Notes: a model not told the origin generated them from the letters alone. A stretch of DNA of 64,000 nt from Ignavibacteria bacterium (GCA_012518115.1 JAAYTD010000074.1:1-64000); one strand, 5' to 3'; positions 26,144 through 34,819 are shown, counted from the stretch's first letter. Numbers and translations: made by a program.

Positions 26144-27903
26144 AATAAATTCGTATTTGTTGGTTCAACATTTTGAGAATATCTAGCTTCTGTATATTTT
26201 ATTATATTGTTAATCATAACTTCGCTTTGTGCTGCATTTTCACCTAATAATTTTGCTAATTCTTGCGACATTTTCATTTGATGTTGCAATAATTCTTTAG
26301 CTTGTATCATCGTTGTATTTCTAATATCATCAAGTTTTGATTCTGTAGTCACATTTTTTGTTACATTAACAAAAACTCCTACATATTGTTTTTCTTCTTT
26401 AAGTTTATAATATATTTGGTGACAAACTATATCATATTTTTCATGTTTTACAGTTTCTTCGTATATTTCTTCTTCTCCGGAAGCTAGAATATGAAATCCT
26501 TCGGGATCGAACAAAGTTGAAATCGGTTTTTTTAGAAGTGAATTACTTGCTAGGAACATTTTTTTAAATGCTACGTTCATTGTTAATATTTCAAATTTTT
26601 CGCTCAGTACTACAAATCCGTTTGGTGTTGTTTCTATCAGTAAAGAAGCTTTGTTTTCGGCTAAGCGTCTCATATAAGGAATACACATTTCCGTTTCAGC
26701 CATTCCTTCTAAAACTGCTATAGCTTTATCACGACAAGTTGGATATCCGCAAGAATAGCAATTAGGACGGCGTTTTGAATCAGGTTCTCCTGTTTTTCGT
26801 AATACTTCTCTTATTTTACTTTCACTATATTCAGGTTTCGGAATTGCTTTATCCAAATAAAAATCTCTTGTTATATCAATATTTGCACTTAGTAGCGGAT
26901 CTTTTTCAGCAGGTAGAGTAGACTTTGAATTTACATATTCAATCAGTTCATTTCTTCTTTCAAATATATTGTTTTTCATATGAATACCTGGACCATTTAT
27001 GCAACCTTTATAACAGAAAAGTAGTTCTGCTAAAAATCCTTTTGAAGTTGCAACCATATCTAAAGAATTCTTAATATCTTGGAAACCCGTTACAGCTACT
27101 GTATTAAGTTCAGTAAAACTTATATCTTTTCCAGCAATTTCTGATAAACTTCCAACTAAAGGAAGAAGCCGTGACTTGCCAACAGGAGTTTCATCAAATT
27201 CACTTTCTGCACACATTTTTAATAGAATATTCCGTTCATCAAACATTTCCCTCAACTCAGCAAAACTAATAGCTACGTCTATTAAACCTCTATAACATTC
27301 ACGTTTGATTTCCATCTTTTTAGCAACGCAAGCACCCACATAAACAACAGCAATATCTTCGCCCAATTTTTTTCTCAGCCAACGAGCATGCACAATATAT
27401 GGACTAGCTATAGGTATTAAATTTTTTATCAAATCAGGACGGTATTTTTCGACATAATTTACAACTGTAGGACATACTGATGAAATATGGCTGCGGTCTT
27501 GATGTTCCGCAACATATTCTAAAGTTTTTAAAGCTACAATATTGGCAGCGACCGAAGTCTCTGAAACAAAAGAAAACCCTAAACGACGCAAAGCAGAAGG
27601 GAATCTATTCCGCTCCCAATCAGCACAAATAGAAGAATAAGAAGCAGCTACAGAAAGTACTACTTTTTTACCCGAAGCTAATAGCTCATAGACTTTGTTT
27701 TTATCAGACTTGAAAGAAATAGCACCTTGAGCACAATTTTGTATGCAAATATTGCAATCTATACAACGTTCTTCCAAAATATAAGCTTGACCATTTTCAA
27801 TTTTTATAGCTTTAACGGGACAAGACTTTAAACAACGATAACAATCACGACAGTGCGCTTCACGCGTAAAAACTAATTCAGATTGTAATAAAGAACTATC
27901 CAT
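26119..27903 (-). CDS. Sensory [FeFe]-hydrogenase-like protein with ferredoxin, Fe-S and PAS domains (HydS/HsfB type)
   Basis: 594 residues. In order: a 2[4Fe-4S] ferredoxin domain (Cys18/21/24/28 and 47/50/53/57); an H-cluster-type domain (about 75-345) keeping four presumptive ligands, Cys144 (SSVCP), Cys192 (GACVAKK) and Cys297/Cys301 (FCYKGCINGPG); a four-Cys Fe-S domain (Cys382, 385, 390, 407; CYSCGYPTC); a PAS domain (about 425-520); and a C-terminal coiled segment. The proton-relay Cys that precedes the first ligand in catalytic enzymes is Val143 here, as expected for a slow sensor rather than a producer of H2. No TM or signal: cytosolic. It overlaps the phosphatase gene. Confidence 0.87.
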   Translation of the reverse strand: MDSSLLQSELVFTREAHCRDCYRCLKSCPVKAIKIENGQAYILEERCIDCNICIQNCAQGAISFKSDKNKVYELLASGKKVVLSVAASYSSICADWERNRFPSALRRLGFSFVSETSVAANIVALKTLEYVAEHQDRSHISSVCPTVVNYVEKYRPDLIKNLIPIASPYIVHARWLRKKLGEDIAVVYVGACVAKKMEIKRECYRGLIDVAISFAELREMFDERNILLKMCAESEFDETPVGKSRLLPLVGSLSEIAGKDISFTELNTVAVTGFQDIKNSLDMVATSKGFLAELLFCYKGCINGPGIHMKNNIFERRNELIEYVNSKSTLPAEKDPLLSANIDITRDFYLDKAIPKPEYSESKIREVLRKTGEPDSKRRPNCYSCGYPTCRDKAIAVLEGMAETEMCIPYMRRLAENKASLLIETTPNGFVVLSEKFEILTMNVAFKKMFLASNSLLKKPISTLFDPEGFHILASGEEEIYEETVKHEKYDIVCHQIYYKLKEEKQYVGVFVNVTKNVTTESKLDDIRNTTMIQAKELLQHQMKMSQELAKLLGENAAQSEVMINNIIKYTEARYSQNVEPTNTNLLWDTNTSK

Positions 27904-27937
27904 AACTTCTTCCTAATTTAAATAATAAAAAATTTTT

Positions 27938-27945
27938 CAAATATA
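27938..27945 (-). promoter_or_regulatory. -7 element upstream of the hydrogenase-like sensor
   Basis: CAAATATA on the plus strand reads TATATTTG on the minus strand, 35 bp before the start codon. No matching TTTG is found 19-20 nt upstream. Confidence 0.45.
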
Positions 27946-28022
27946 ATAATTTTTTAGGAATTTATTGAATAATATATAAAAATAAGATGTATAACTTATT
28001 TAAAGAAATAGTTCAACAATCT

Positions 28023-28054
28023 TTTGATAATTTCACATTTTATCTTTATGTTTG
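28023..28054 (+). promoter_or_regulatory. Complete promoter of the AspT/YidE-type transporter gene
   Basis: TTTG at 28023-28026, a 20-nt spacer, then TATGTTTG at 28047-28054: a full TTTG/TAnnTTTG match, 41 bp before the ATG. Confidence 0.7.
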
Positions 28055-28095
28055 TAAACTTTATTAAATAATTTCACTAAGATAGAAATAAAACT

Positions 28096-29748
28096 ATGAG
28101 TTCAATATTAGATTTATTTACTCAAAGCAGCATTCCAAGTGCTTTATTATTTATATTTTTAACTGCCACAATAGGAACTTTAATTAGTAAAATTAAAATT
28201 TTTAATGTTCGTTTAGGTATTGCAGGTGTACTTTTTAGCGGTTTAGCAATAGCTCATTTCGGAGTAATTATTGATACCGAAATTCTTCACTTTGTTCGTG
28301 AATTAGGTTTGTTACTATTTGTATTTTCAATTGGTTTAGAAATAGGACCCCGTTTTCTTACTTCACTTAAAAATAATGGACTTAAACTAAACTCTTTAGC
28401 GATATTGATAGTTTTTCTCGGTTTAGGAATAGCTATATTAGTAAAATATATCTTCAACTTAGATCCTATGGTTGCAGTTGGCTTACTTTGCGGAGCAGTA
28501 ACAAATACGCCTGGACTTGGTGCAGCCCAACAATTAGCTACTACTTTACCAGGAACAAATAATATTAACATAATGAGTACAAGTTATGCAATAGCATACC
28601 CTTTCGGAATTATAGGTATTATTATAACGATGATAATAATAAAAAGAATCTTCAGAATTTCTGTCGATAATGAATACAAGACTTATAAGAGAACTATAAA
28701 TAATACTGACAAAAATATCGAGGCAATAAGTATTGTCGTATCAAATAAAAATATATTTGGAAAAACTATAAGTTACATTAATAATAACACTGATGGAATA
28801 GTTATTTCAAGAATAAAAAGAGGCGATGAAATTATCCCGGCAAGTGACGATTTAGTCATAGAAAGTAACGACTTGTTATTAGGAGTTGGCGAGCATGGAA
28901 GTATTGATAAAATTAATATACTCATAGGTGAAGTTTCTATGAACACCGCAATACCAATAGAAGGCAATATAGCTATGAAAGATGTTATCGTTACAAATAG
29001 AAATATCGCAGGCAAAAGTATAGGTGAAATTGGTATTTATAGACGCTACCCTGCAAGAATAACAAGGATATTCCGCGGAGAATTTGAATTTTTACCTACA
29101 GTTAATTCAGTAGTTGAATTTGGCGATACTGTTCGAATTGTAGGAAAAAAATCCGTTCTTGATGAAATAGCTGATCAACTTGGTAATTCTAGAAAGCAAT
29201 TAGATCTTCCTAATGTTTTACCAATTTTTATGGGAATAGTTCTTGGAATTATCGTCGGTTCAATTCCTATTTATATTCCGGGCTTATCTATTCCTGCAAA
29301 ATTAGGACTTGCAGGCGGTCCTTTACTTGTAGCTATTTTAATTGGCAATGTCGGAAGAATTAAAAAGATAGATTTTTATGTTGCTCGCGGTGCTAATTTT
29401 ATGCTTCGTGAGATAGGAATTGTCTTATTTCTCGCAGCAGTCGGATTATCATCAGGCGGAGGGTTTATTGAATCTCTTGTCAACGGTGGATATAAATGGG
29501 CTTTATATGGAGTTCTGATTACTTTTATTCCTATTTTTATAGTTGGAATAATAGCTAGGTTGTTGAAAGTAAATTACTTGATGATATGTGGACTTCTTTC
29601 TGGTGCTATGACTGACCCACCAGCTTTAGAATATGCTAATTCTCTTGTGTCTTCAAATGCACAATCCATAACGTATGCTACTGTGTATCCATTAGTTATG
29701 TTTTTACGAATTGTTACTGCACAAATTATGTTGTTAGTTGTAATATAG
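28096..29748 (+). CDS. Aspartate:alanine-exchanger-family transporter with two RCK_C domains (AspT/YidE/YbjL type)
   Basis: 550 residues. Two blocks of about five TM helices (1-190 and 370-550) carry the family's internal repeat, with the matched motifs VGLLCGAVTNTPGLGAAQQL and ICGLLSGAMTDPPALEYANS. Between them lie two cytosolic TrkA_C/RCK_C domains (about 200-280 and 285-365), each with DxxxIxxNDxLLGVG- or FGDTVRIVG-like cores that bind regulatory ligands. Known members exchange aspartate for alanine; many are uncharacterised, so the substrate is open. It has its own promoter and a strong terminator. Confidence 0.85.
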   Translation: MSSILDLFTQSSIPSALLFIFLTATIGTLISKIKIFNVRLGIAGVLFSGLAIAHFGVIIDTEILHFVRELGLLLFVFSIGLEIGPRFLTSLKNNGLKLNSLAILIVFLGLGIAILVKYIFNLDPMVAVGLLCGAVTNTPGLGAAQQLATTLPGTNNINIMSTSYAIAYPFGIIGIIITMIIIKRIFRISVDNEYKTYKRTINNTDKNIEAISIVVSNKNIFGKTISYINNNTDGIVISRIKRGDEIIPASDDLVIESNDLLLGVGEHGSIDKINILIGEVSMNTAIPIEGNIAMKDVIVTNRNIAGKSIGEIGIYRRYPARITRIFRGEFEFLPTVNSVVEFGDTVRIVGKKSVLDEIADQLGNSRKQLDLPNVLPIFMGIVLGIIVGSIPIYIPGLSIPAKLGLAGGPLLVAILIGNVGRIKKIDFYVARGANFMLREIGIVLFLAAVGLSSGGGFIESLVNGGYKWALYGVLITFIPIFIVGIIARLLKVNYLMICGLLSGAMTDPPALEYANSLVSSNAQSITYATVYPLVMFLRIVTAQIMLLVVI

Positions 29749-29757
29749 AAAAAGTAT

Positions 29758-29810
29758 ATATAAAAGGCATAAAAAATAGTATGTTTTTCTATTTTTTATG
29801 CCTTTTATAT
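29758..29810. terminator. 22-bp perfect hairpin terminator between convergent transporter and rpsD genes
   Basis: 29758-29779 is the exact reverse complement of 29789-29810 (core AAAAGGCATAAAAAATAG), with a 9-nt loop. A/T-rich flanks allow termination from either side. Confidence 0.85.
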
Positions 29811-29860
29811 TTTATGTTATTATTATGTCTTGCTTATAGTTATACAGCAAACAAGAAAAA

Positions 29861-30463
29861 TTATCTTGAATAATACTCTACAACAAAAGGTACGTCACAA
29901 ATAACAGGAACTTCATCACGTGAAGGAATATATGCCAACTTTGAAGAGAAATCCGATTTAGAAACTTCAAGATAAGCAGGAGCAGCTGAATTTCTTATAG
30001 CATCTTGGAATGCTTCAATTTTTTTGCTTTTCTCTTTCAGAGTTATTACATCGTTAACTTTCACTCTATAAGAAGGTATATCAACTTTTTTGCCATTTAC
30101 AAGAATATGACCATGTTGTACAGCTTGACGAGCCGCATAAATTGTACGAGCGAATCCGGATCTATAAACTAAAGCATCTAGACGAGTTTCTAAAAGCTGT
30201 ACATATATTTCGCCCGTATTACCTGTCATCTTAGCTGCTTTATCATAGTAGTTACTCATTTGACGCTCTGAAATATTATATTGAAAACGCAATCTTTGTT
30301 TTTCAAACAATTGACGACCATAGTCTGATTGTTTGCGTCTTCTTTTACTGCTGCCATGTTGGCCAGGAGGATATGGTTTTTTCTCTAAAACCCTACTTGC
30401 TTTCGGTGTTAACCTCAAATCAAGTTTACGTGATAATTTTACTTTTGGTCCCGTATAATTCAT
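29861..30463 (-). CDS. rpsD: 30S ribosomal protein S4
   Basis: 200 residues. N-terminal YTGPKVKLSRKLDLRLT without zinc-binding cysteines (C-minus form), GQHGSSKRRRKQSDYGRQL, and the S4 RNA-binding domain LDALVYRSGFARTIYAARQAVQHGHILVNGKKVD. It nucleates 30S assembly on 16S rRNA. It is a single-gene unit here, away from the rpsM-rpsK-rpsD-rpoA-rplQ cluster in which many bacteria keep it; a second copy elsewhere cannot be excluded. Confidence 0.97.
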   Translation of the reverse strand: MNYTGPKVKLSRKLDLRLTPKASRVLEKKPYPPGQHGSSKRRRKQSDYGRQLFEKQRLRFQYNISERQMSNYYDKAAKMTGNTGEIYVQLLETRLDALVYRSGFARTIYAARQAVQHGHILVNGKKVDIPSYRVKVNDVITLKEKSKKIEAFQDAIRNSAAPAYLEVSKSDFSSKLAYIPSRDEVPVICDVPFVVEYYSR

Positions 30464-30777
30464 ACAAGTTCTCTGATTTTATTTATTAATATTACTTTTA
30501 TCTTAATTATTTCAAAATACTCTATCAATGTATTGTGTATAGAATTTCAAAAATAACATTTTTTTTTGACTTTACAAAATTTTTTCATAAATTCATAGAA
30601 AAAAACACTATTATTATACTTTTTTAACAAATATACCACATTCCTTTTTCATAGTTATATTTTATATTTGTAAAAAAAATTGCAATTTATTAGAGAACTT
30701 TTACTATATTAGTTATTACTAAAATTTTACTACTCTTATTATTTTTTTATATATTTTTTATTATTTTTATACTTTTT
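30464..30777. other. 314-bp AT-rich divergent intergenic region (rpsD / phosphofructokinase)
   Basis: No gene or RNA is seen. It contains long A and T runs and the -7 element at 30663-30670. It should hold the divergent promoters of rpsD and the PFK gene. Confidence 0.6.
30663..30670 (+). promoter_or_regulatory. -7 element upstream of the phosphofructokinase gene
   Basis: TATATTTG matches TAnnTTTG and lies 107 bp before the ATG, so the mRNA leader would be about 100 nt. No -33 TTTG is present at proper spacing. Confidence 0.4.
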
Positions 30778-31998
30778 ATGAAACAGATTAAAAAAATAGG
30801 TATTCTCACAAGTGGTGGAGATTGTGCTGGTTTGAATGCTGTTATCTGGGGTGCAGCTAAAATGGCTCACCGCCATAATATAGAACTTTTAGCAATTACA
30901 AATGGCTATGCCGGTTTATATAACCTTGACACAACAATGCCTGTTTCGCTTACTCCAGAGCTTACAGATGACATGATACGGACTCATATAGCTGGCTCAG
31001 AAATTGGGAACTCACGCGTAAGAATCAGCAGAATAAAAGATGAACATACATATGAAAAAATAAAGAATAATCTTAAAAAACATGAGATTGACGCTCTTAT
31101 TATTGCGGGTGGCGACGATACTGGTTCTGTCGTTGTTGATTTAGTTAAAAATGAAATTGACTGCGTTCATGTTCCAAAAACAATGGACTTAGATTTACAA
31201 ACCTATTCTGTAGGTGGGGACTCTACAATTCATCGTATTTCTAATTTTATCAATGATCTACGCACTACTATAAAAACTCACAGCCGTCTTCTTATAGTGG
31301 AAGTTTTTGGACGTTATGCTGGGCATACTGCTTTTCGCAGTGGGATAGGTGCCGATGCCGATTGCATTTTAATACCCGAGATTAGTATTGATTACAATGT
31401 TATTTATTCTCACTTCAAACAACGTTTTTCGGAAAGACTTAAAAGAAATAAGTTTAACGCTAGTATCTATACTATCGTAGCAGCTGAAGCTATAAAAGGA
31501 CCTGACGGAAAATTCTTTACAGATGCTTCAAAAAGTAAAGACTCTTTCGGACATGTAAAATTAAGAGGATTTGGAGCTAATTTAAGAAAACAATTGGAAA
31601 GTCTTGCAAAAGATGATAAGGATTACTGGAAAACTATTCTCTCAGAGAATGGAACATATATAAAAGGAATTAACGAAATTCCTGAAGTTCGTGATATATT
31701 GCCTGGACACCTCGTAAGATGTGGGTATAGCACACCTTATGATATTTCCTTCGGAAAACAATGTGGTGGCTCTGCCGTCTTACTATTGTTGAAAGGAAAA
31801 ACAGGAGTTACAGTAGTAGGATTAGAAGAAGGAAAAATAAAATATATGCCAATAAAAGATGCTATCAAACAAAGACATGTCAACCCGAAAGATGTAGAGT
31901 TTTATGAACAATTAGGCGTATGCTTTGGAAGAAAACCAAAAGATAGCTTTGTGCCAGTAATAGAAGAAGTTGAAGGAAAAATAATACGCTATATGTAA
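30778..31998 (+). CDS. 6-phosphofructokinase, PPi-type active-site signature
   Basis: 406 residues. PFK family blocks: GILTSGGDCAGLNAVI (nucleotide/PPi loop), LIIAGGDDTGS (111-115 GGDDT), HVPKTMDLDL with catalytic Asp137 and Asp139, YSVGGDSTI and EVFGRYAGHTA. Known ATP-dependent enzymes have GGDGS and PGT; an Asp in GGDD together with Lys in PKT is the accepted mark of pyrophosphate-dependent PFK, and both are present. It therefore probably uses PPi, making the step reversible and saving ATP. The usual TIDND is TMDLD here, keeping both aspartates. The length (about 400) fits this subgroup better than the 320-residue ATP enzymes. Confidence 0.87.
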   Translation: MKQIKKIGILTSGGDCAGLNAVIWGAAKMAHRHNIELLAITNGYAGLYNLDTTMPVSLTPELTDDMIRTHIAGSEIGNSRVRISRIKDEHTYEKIKNNLKKHEIDALIIAGGDDTGSVVVDLVKNEIDCVHVPKTMDLDLQTYSVGGDSTIHRISNFINDLRTTIKTHSRLLIVEVFGRYAGHTAFRSGIGADADCILIPEISIDYNVIYSHFKQRFSERLKRNKFNASIYTIVAAEAIKGPDGKFFTDASKSKDSFGHVKLRGFGANLRKQLESLAKDDKDYWKTILSENGTYIKGINEIPEVRDILPGHLVRCGYSTPYDISFGKQCGGSAVLLLLKGKTGVTVVGLEEGKIKYMPIKDAIKQRHVNPKDVEFYEQLGVCFGRKPKDSFVPVIEEVEGKIIRYM

Positions 31999-32051
31999 AA
32001 ATATATACAACTTATAACTTTATTATCTTAAAATATACTTGGAAATACAAA

Positions 32052-32768
32052 ATGTCTAAAAAAATTGCTATATGGATTGTATTCATACTTGCTATGACTA
32101 TCAGTGCAAAAGAAGAAGCTACAGCGCAAAAAGTCGGTTTCCTTTCTTCAAAAATGATAAGAGAGCAACTGCCCGATGCTAAAATAGCAGAACAACGTGT
32201 GCAAACTATGGTCGAAGAATGGAAAAGAGAAATTGCTTCTATGGAAGAACAAATTGCTGCCATAGAGTTTGAAATTAAAAAAAACAGATTAATATGGTCA
32301 GAATCTGAACGAGCTAATAAAGAAAAAGAATACAAGGGTCTGATTTTACGAAAACAACAATACGCAAAAGAAAAATTTGATGCAGGCGGCGAATATGATG
32401 TAATAGTAAATGAAGTTATGAGACCTGTGGAAGAAAAAATTTATGCCGCAGTACAAGAAGTTGCATCAAAAGAAAAATATGATATAATATGGGACCAAAG
32501 CTCTCAACCTCTTCCGTATGTTAATTTTAAATATGATATTACACTGAAAATTCTAAGATTGCTTGGAGTTGATGTTGAAGCGCTAGAAAAAGAACAACAA
32601 GAAAAAATCTCTAAAGATCCAAGAAACATTGATGACCAAAAAGAGAAAAAGAAAACAACAACTAAACGACGCAGAAGCAGAACAGCTACGAAAGAAGATG
32701 TTATGCAAGAACAATTAGAAATAGAAGAAAAAAAACAACAAGAAAAAGAAATTTTAGAAACAAAATAA
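32052..32768 (+). CDS. skp: OmpH/Skp-family periplasmic chaperone
   Basis: 238 residues. Signal peptide about 1-25 (ending ATAQ), then KVGFLSSKMIREQLPDAKIAEQRVQ, the typical Skp opening, and long charged helices (about 45-130) that form the jellyfish arms, returning to EKYDIIWDQSSQPLPYV. From about 185 on there is an unusual low-complexity tail rich in K, R and E (KKKTTTKRRRSRT then a Glu/Gln-rich stretch) not found in E. coli Skp. It holds unfolded outer-membrane proteins for BamA. It sits 53 bp after PFK and ends in a strong terminator. Confidence 0.85.
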   Translation: MSKKIAIWIVFILAMTISAKEEATAQKVGFLSSKMIREQLPDAKIAEQRVQTMVEEWKREIASMEEQIAAIEFEIKKNRLIWSESERANKEKEYKGLILRKQQYAKEKFDAGGEYDVIVNEVMRPVEEKIYAAVQEVASKEKYDIIWDQSSQPLPYVNFKYDITLKILRLLGVDVEALEKEQQEKISKDPRNIDDQKEKKKTTTKRRRSRTATKEDVMQEQLEIEEKKQQEKEILETK

Positions 32769-32795
32769 CAAACTATTTATAGTAAAACCAAACCA

Positions 32796-32836
32796 AAAAA
32801 AACAATGAAGCAAAAAATAAGCTTCATTGTTTTTTT
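32796..32836 (+). terminator. Rho-independent terminator after skp
   Basis: A perfect 16-bp stem (32796-32811 with 32821-32836; core CAATGAAGC/GCTTCATTG), 9-nt loop and seven T residues. It separates skp from the thioesterase gene 23 bp later. Confidence 0.92.
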
Positions 32837-32859
32837 ATAAATAATCAACAAATATATAT

Positions 32860-33258
32860 ATGAAAACCTTTAGAACAACCATTCGAGTAAGATATTGTGA
32901 AACAGATAAAATGGGTGTAGTCCATCATTCAAACTATGTTAAATATTGCGAGATTGCACGCTGGGAAACTTTTAGACATTTAGGAACAAGTTGCAAAGAG
33001 TTAGAGGATAAAGGATACTTTTTCCCTGTAATATCTATGAATTTTCAATTTATTAAACCAGCTTTATATGACGATGAAATAGAAATTATTACTAAGCTTA
33101 AAGAACTAAAAGGCGCAAAAATGTTTTTAGAATATGAACTTTATAATAAAAACAATGAGTTAATAAATAAAGCTGAAACAACTTTAGCTATTGTCAAACA
33201 AGAAAATATGTTACCTTGCAAACCGCCACTTGAAATTAAGAAGCTCTTTGAAATGTAA
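32860..33258 (+). CDS. Acyl-CoA thioesterase, YbgC/4HBT hot-dog family
   Basis: 132 residues, the usual single-domain hot-dog length. The active-site block is RYCETDKMGVVHHSNYVKYCE with presumed catalytic Asp16; the long central helix (RWETFRHLG) and strands with KGAKMFLEYELY follow. It should hydrolyse short acyl-CoA or acyl-ACP thioesters in the cytosol. YbgC usually belongs to the tol-pal cluster, which is not present here, so the call stays at family level. Confidence 0.9.
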   Translation: MKTFRTTIRVRYCETDKMGVVHHSNYVKYCEIARWETFRHLGTSCKELEDKGYFFPVISMNFQFIKPALYDDEIEIITKLKELKGAKMFLEYELYNKNNELINKAETTLAIVKQENMLPCKPPLEIKKLFEM

Positions 33259-33270
33259 AGAAAACTACAA

Positions 33271-33570
33271 TTAACATTCTATTTGTGTATGCAAGTTAAT
33301 TTCTTCCAATACAGCGCTTATACGTAAGCACTCTTTCAATTCACCTTCGTAAATAGCAGCTTTACCTTTGTAATGCACTTCTGAAGTTAGAGCTCTAGCT
33401 TTTTCGAAAGAGCAAGCAATAGCTTTTATTATCTAATTTATTACTTCGTCAAAAGTATGATAATCATCGTTAAATAAAATTACGCGAGTTGTAAAATACA
33501 CATCATCGCTAACTTCTGTAAGCGCTGAAGTTTCTTCTAATATATTAGGACGCAATTCCGAATGTTCCAT
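33271..33570 (-). pseudogene. clpS: ClpS N-end-rule adaptor gene with an in-frame amber codon
   Basis: A 100-codon frame from ATG 33570 to TAA 33271 encodes a recognisable ClpS: RVILFNDDYHTFDEVIN, then ACSFEKARALTSEVHYKGKAAIY and LKECLRISAVLEEI. The substrate-binding NDD at 34-36 and the HYKGK helix are intact. Codon 46 (33433-33435) is TAG where the family usually has Gln (VI-N-Q-hydrophobic), so one base change (CAG to TAG) would explain it. A good ribosome site (AAGGGGTGG) precedes the start, and the gene follows the BadF-type kinase by 19 bp. TAG is an ordinary stop in neighbouring genes (pgsA, S9 peptidase, AspT-type transporter, O-antigen gene), so code reassignment is unlikely. Either a fresh pseudogene, read-through, or a base-call error. 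Confidence 0.85.
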
Positions 33571-33589
33571 AGCCACCCCTTATCTATTG

Positions 33590-34609
33590 CTAATCCTTGT
33601 TGAGTTCGGAAATAATAGACAATCCCATTTGCTTAGCACCGTCAATAGCATTTCCTTTACAAGGAATACATTCTAATTCAGGATGCTTAGCTAGCTCTTC
33701 GTAAAGCATTTTAGAAAGTAGAGTATCATTATCTATTATTCCACCCATAAGTGCTAATTTTACGGGCTTCTTAGAACTAAAGTTTTTCAAAAGTGCTAAA
33801 GGCAATTCAGCCAAATGATGCGCTGCTCTCTCAATTATATTTTGACAAACCAGATCCCCTTCTTCAGCACATTCCATTACAAGTGGTGTTATAGATTGAT
33901 ATTCAAACACTCTTTCGTTGAATGCTTTAACTATAGTGCGAGGCTCCGAAATATCAAAAGTAGGTATGATTTCTTGCAATTTTTCTACCAAAATAGTATA
34001 AGGACTACGACCGTCTATAGCACGCATAACTGCCGTTAAACCTTCACGTCCTACCCAAGCACCACTGCCTTCATCATCAAGTTCAATTCCCCAACCGCCA
34101 CATCTTGCAAATTTGTTTTTTCCAAAACGTGCTAAACCGATTGAACCAGTTCCAACTATAGTAACTATACCTTCACCAGCGCCAAAAGCTCCTTCAAACG
34201 CTATCTCTACATCACTTGTAACTAATAAATCATTTATTACATAACCATCATTACGCGCCAAGGTCTTAATTAAATTTAAAGAACGACGTTTTTCACTCTC
34301 TAACCATACACCAGCTAGACCTACAACAAAAACATCTACATCGGAAGTACTTATGTTTACACTTTTACAGAGCTCTAAAATTACATTTAAAGTTCGCTCA
34401 CAAGACTCTCCAACCCCAACGCTACCAATACGAGTGGTGCCAGCCTTGTATTCCGCTTTTTTTTCATCACCTATAAATAAAACGCCATGCGTCTTTGTTC
34501 CTCCGCCATCTATACATATTATAGTATAATCATTTGACGAATTATTTGCTTTTGACTTCTTAGAACTTTTAGTACTTTTAGAACTTACTTTTGATTTATT
34601 CTCTTTCAT
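33590..34609 (-). CDS. BadF/BadG/BcrA-family ATPase, probable N-acetylglucosamine kinase
   Basis: 339 residues. An ASKHA-fold kinase: phosphate-1 loop IICIDGGGTKTHGVLF, FVVGLAGVW, adenosine and phosphate-2 block GEGIVTIVGTGSIGLARF, then RCGGWGIELDDEGSGAWVGREGL, which is typical of GlcNAc kinases and glucosamine-kinase relatives. The first 27 residues are a low-complexity K/S-rich tail (KVSSKSTKSSKKSK) not shared by the family. It likely phosphorylates a recycled amino sugar from cell wall. It is upstream of, and presumably co-transcribed with, the interrupted clpS. Confidence 0.8.
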   Translation of the reverse strand: MKENKSKVSSKSTKSSKKSKANNSSNDYTIICIDGGGTKTHGVLFIGDEKKAEYKAGTTRIGSVGVGESCERTLNVILELCKSVNISTSDVDVFVVGLAGVWLESEKRRSLNLIKTLARNDGYVINDLLVTSDVEIAFEGAFGAGEGIVTIVGTGSIGLARFGKNKFARCGGWGIELDDEGSGAWVGREGLTAVMRAIDGRSPYTILVEKLQEIIPTFDISEPRTIVKAFNERVFEYQSITPLVMECAEEGDLVCQNIIERAAHHLAELPLALLKNFSSKKPVKLALMGGIIDNDTLLSKMLYEELAKHPELECIPCKGNAIDGAKQMGLSIISELNKD

Positions 34610-34819
34610 ATTAATTGAAAAAATATTTAATTGTTAACTCTTAAATTCTTATCAAATCAATTAGTGTGCCATTTATATAATTTATTCTTTTTTATAATTT
34701 TATGTTAAGAATTAAAATGTTGATATTACGTTCCAAATAACAATATTTACGTTTTTATTCTACTATAGTTATTTACATCTTCTTTACCAAAAAATATAGA
34801 AAAAAACTTGCAAAATTCT

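Noticed and set aside
26119-27903. H2-producing [FeFe]-hydrogenase
   Set aside because: The relay Cys is Val143, motif L3 is degenerate (FCYKGCINGPG), a PAS domain is attached and no HydB/HydC partners adjoin.
33433-33435. Reassigned TAG codon (glutamine code) to explain clpS
   Set aside because: TAG serves as the terminal stop of pgsA, the S9 peptidase, the AspT-type transporter and the O-antigen gene in the same window.
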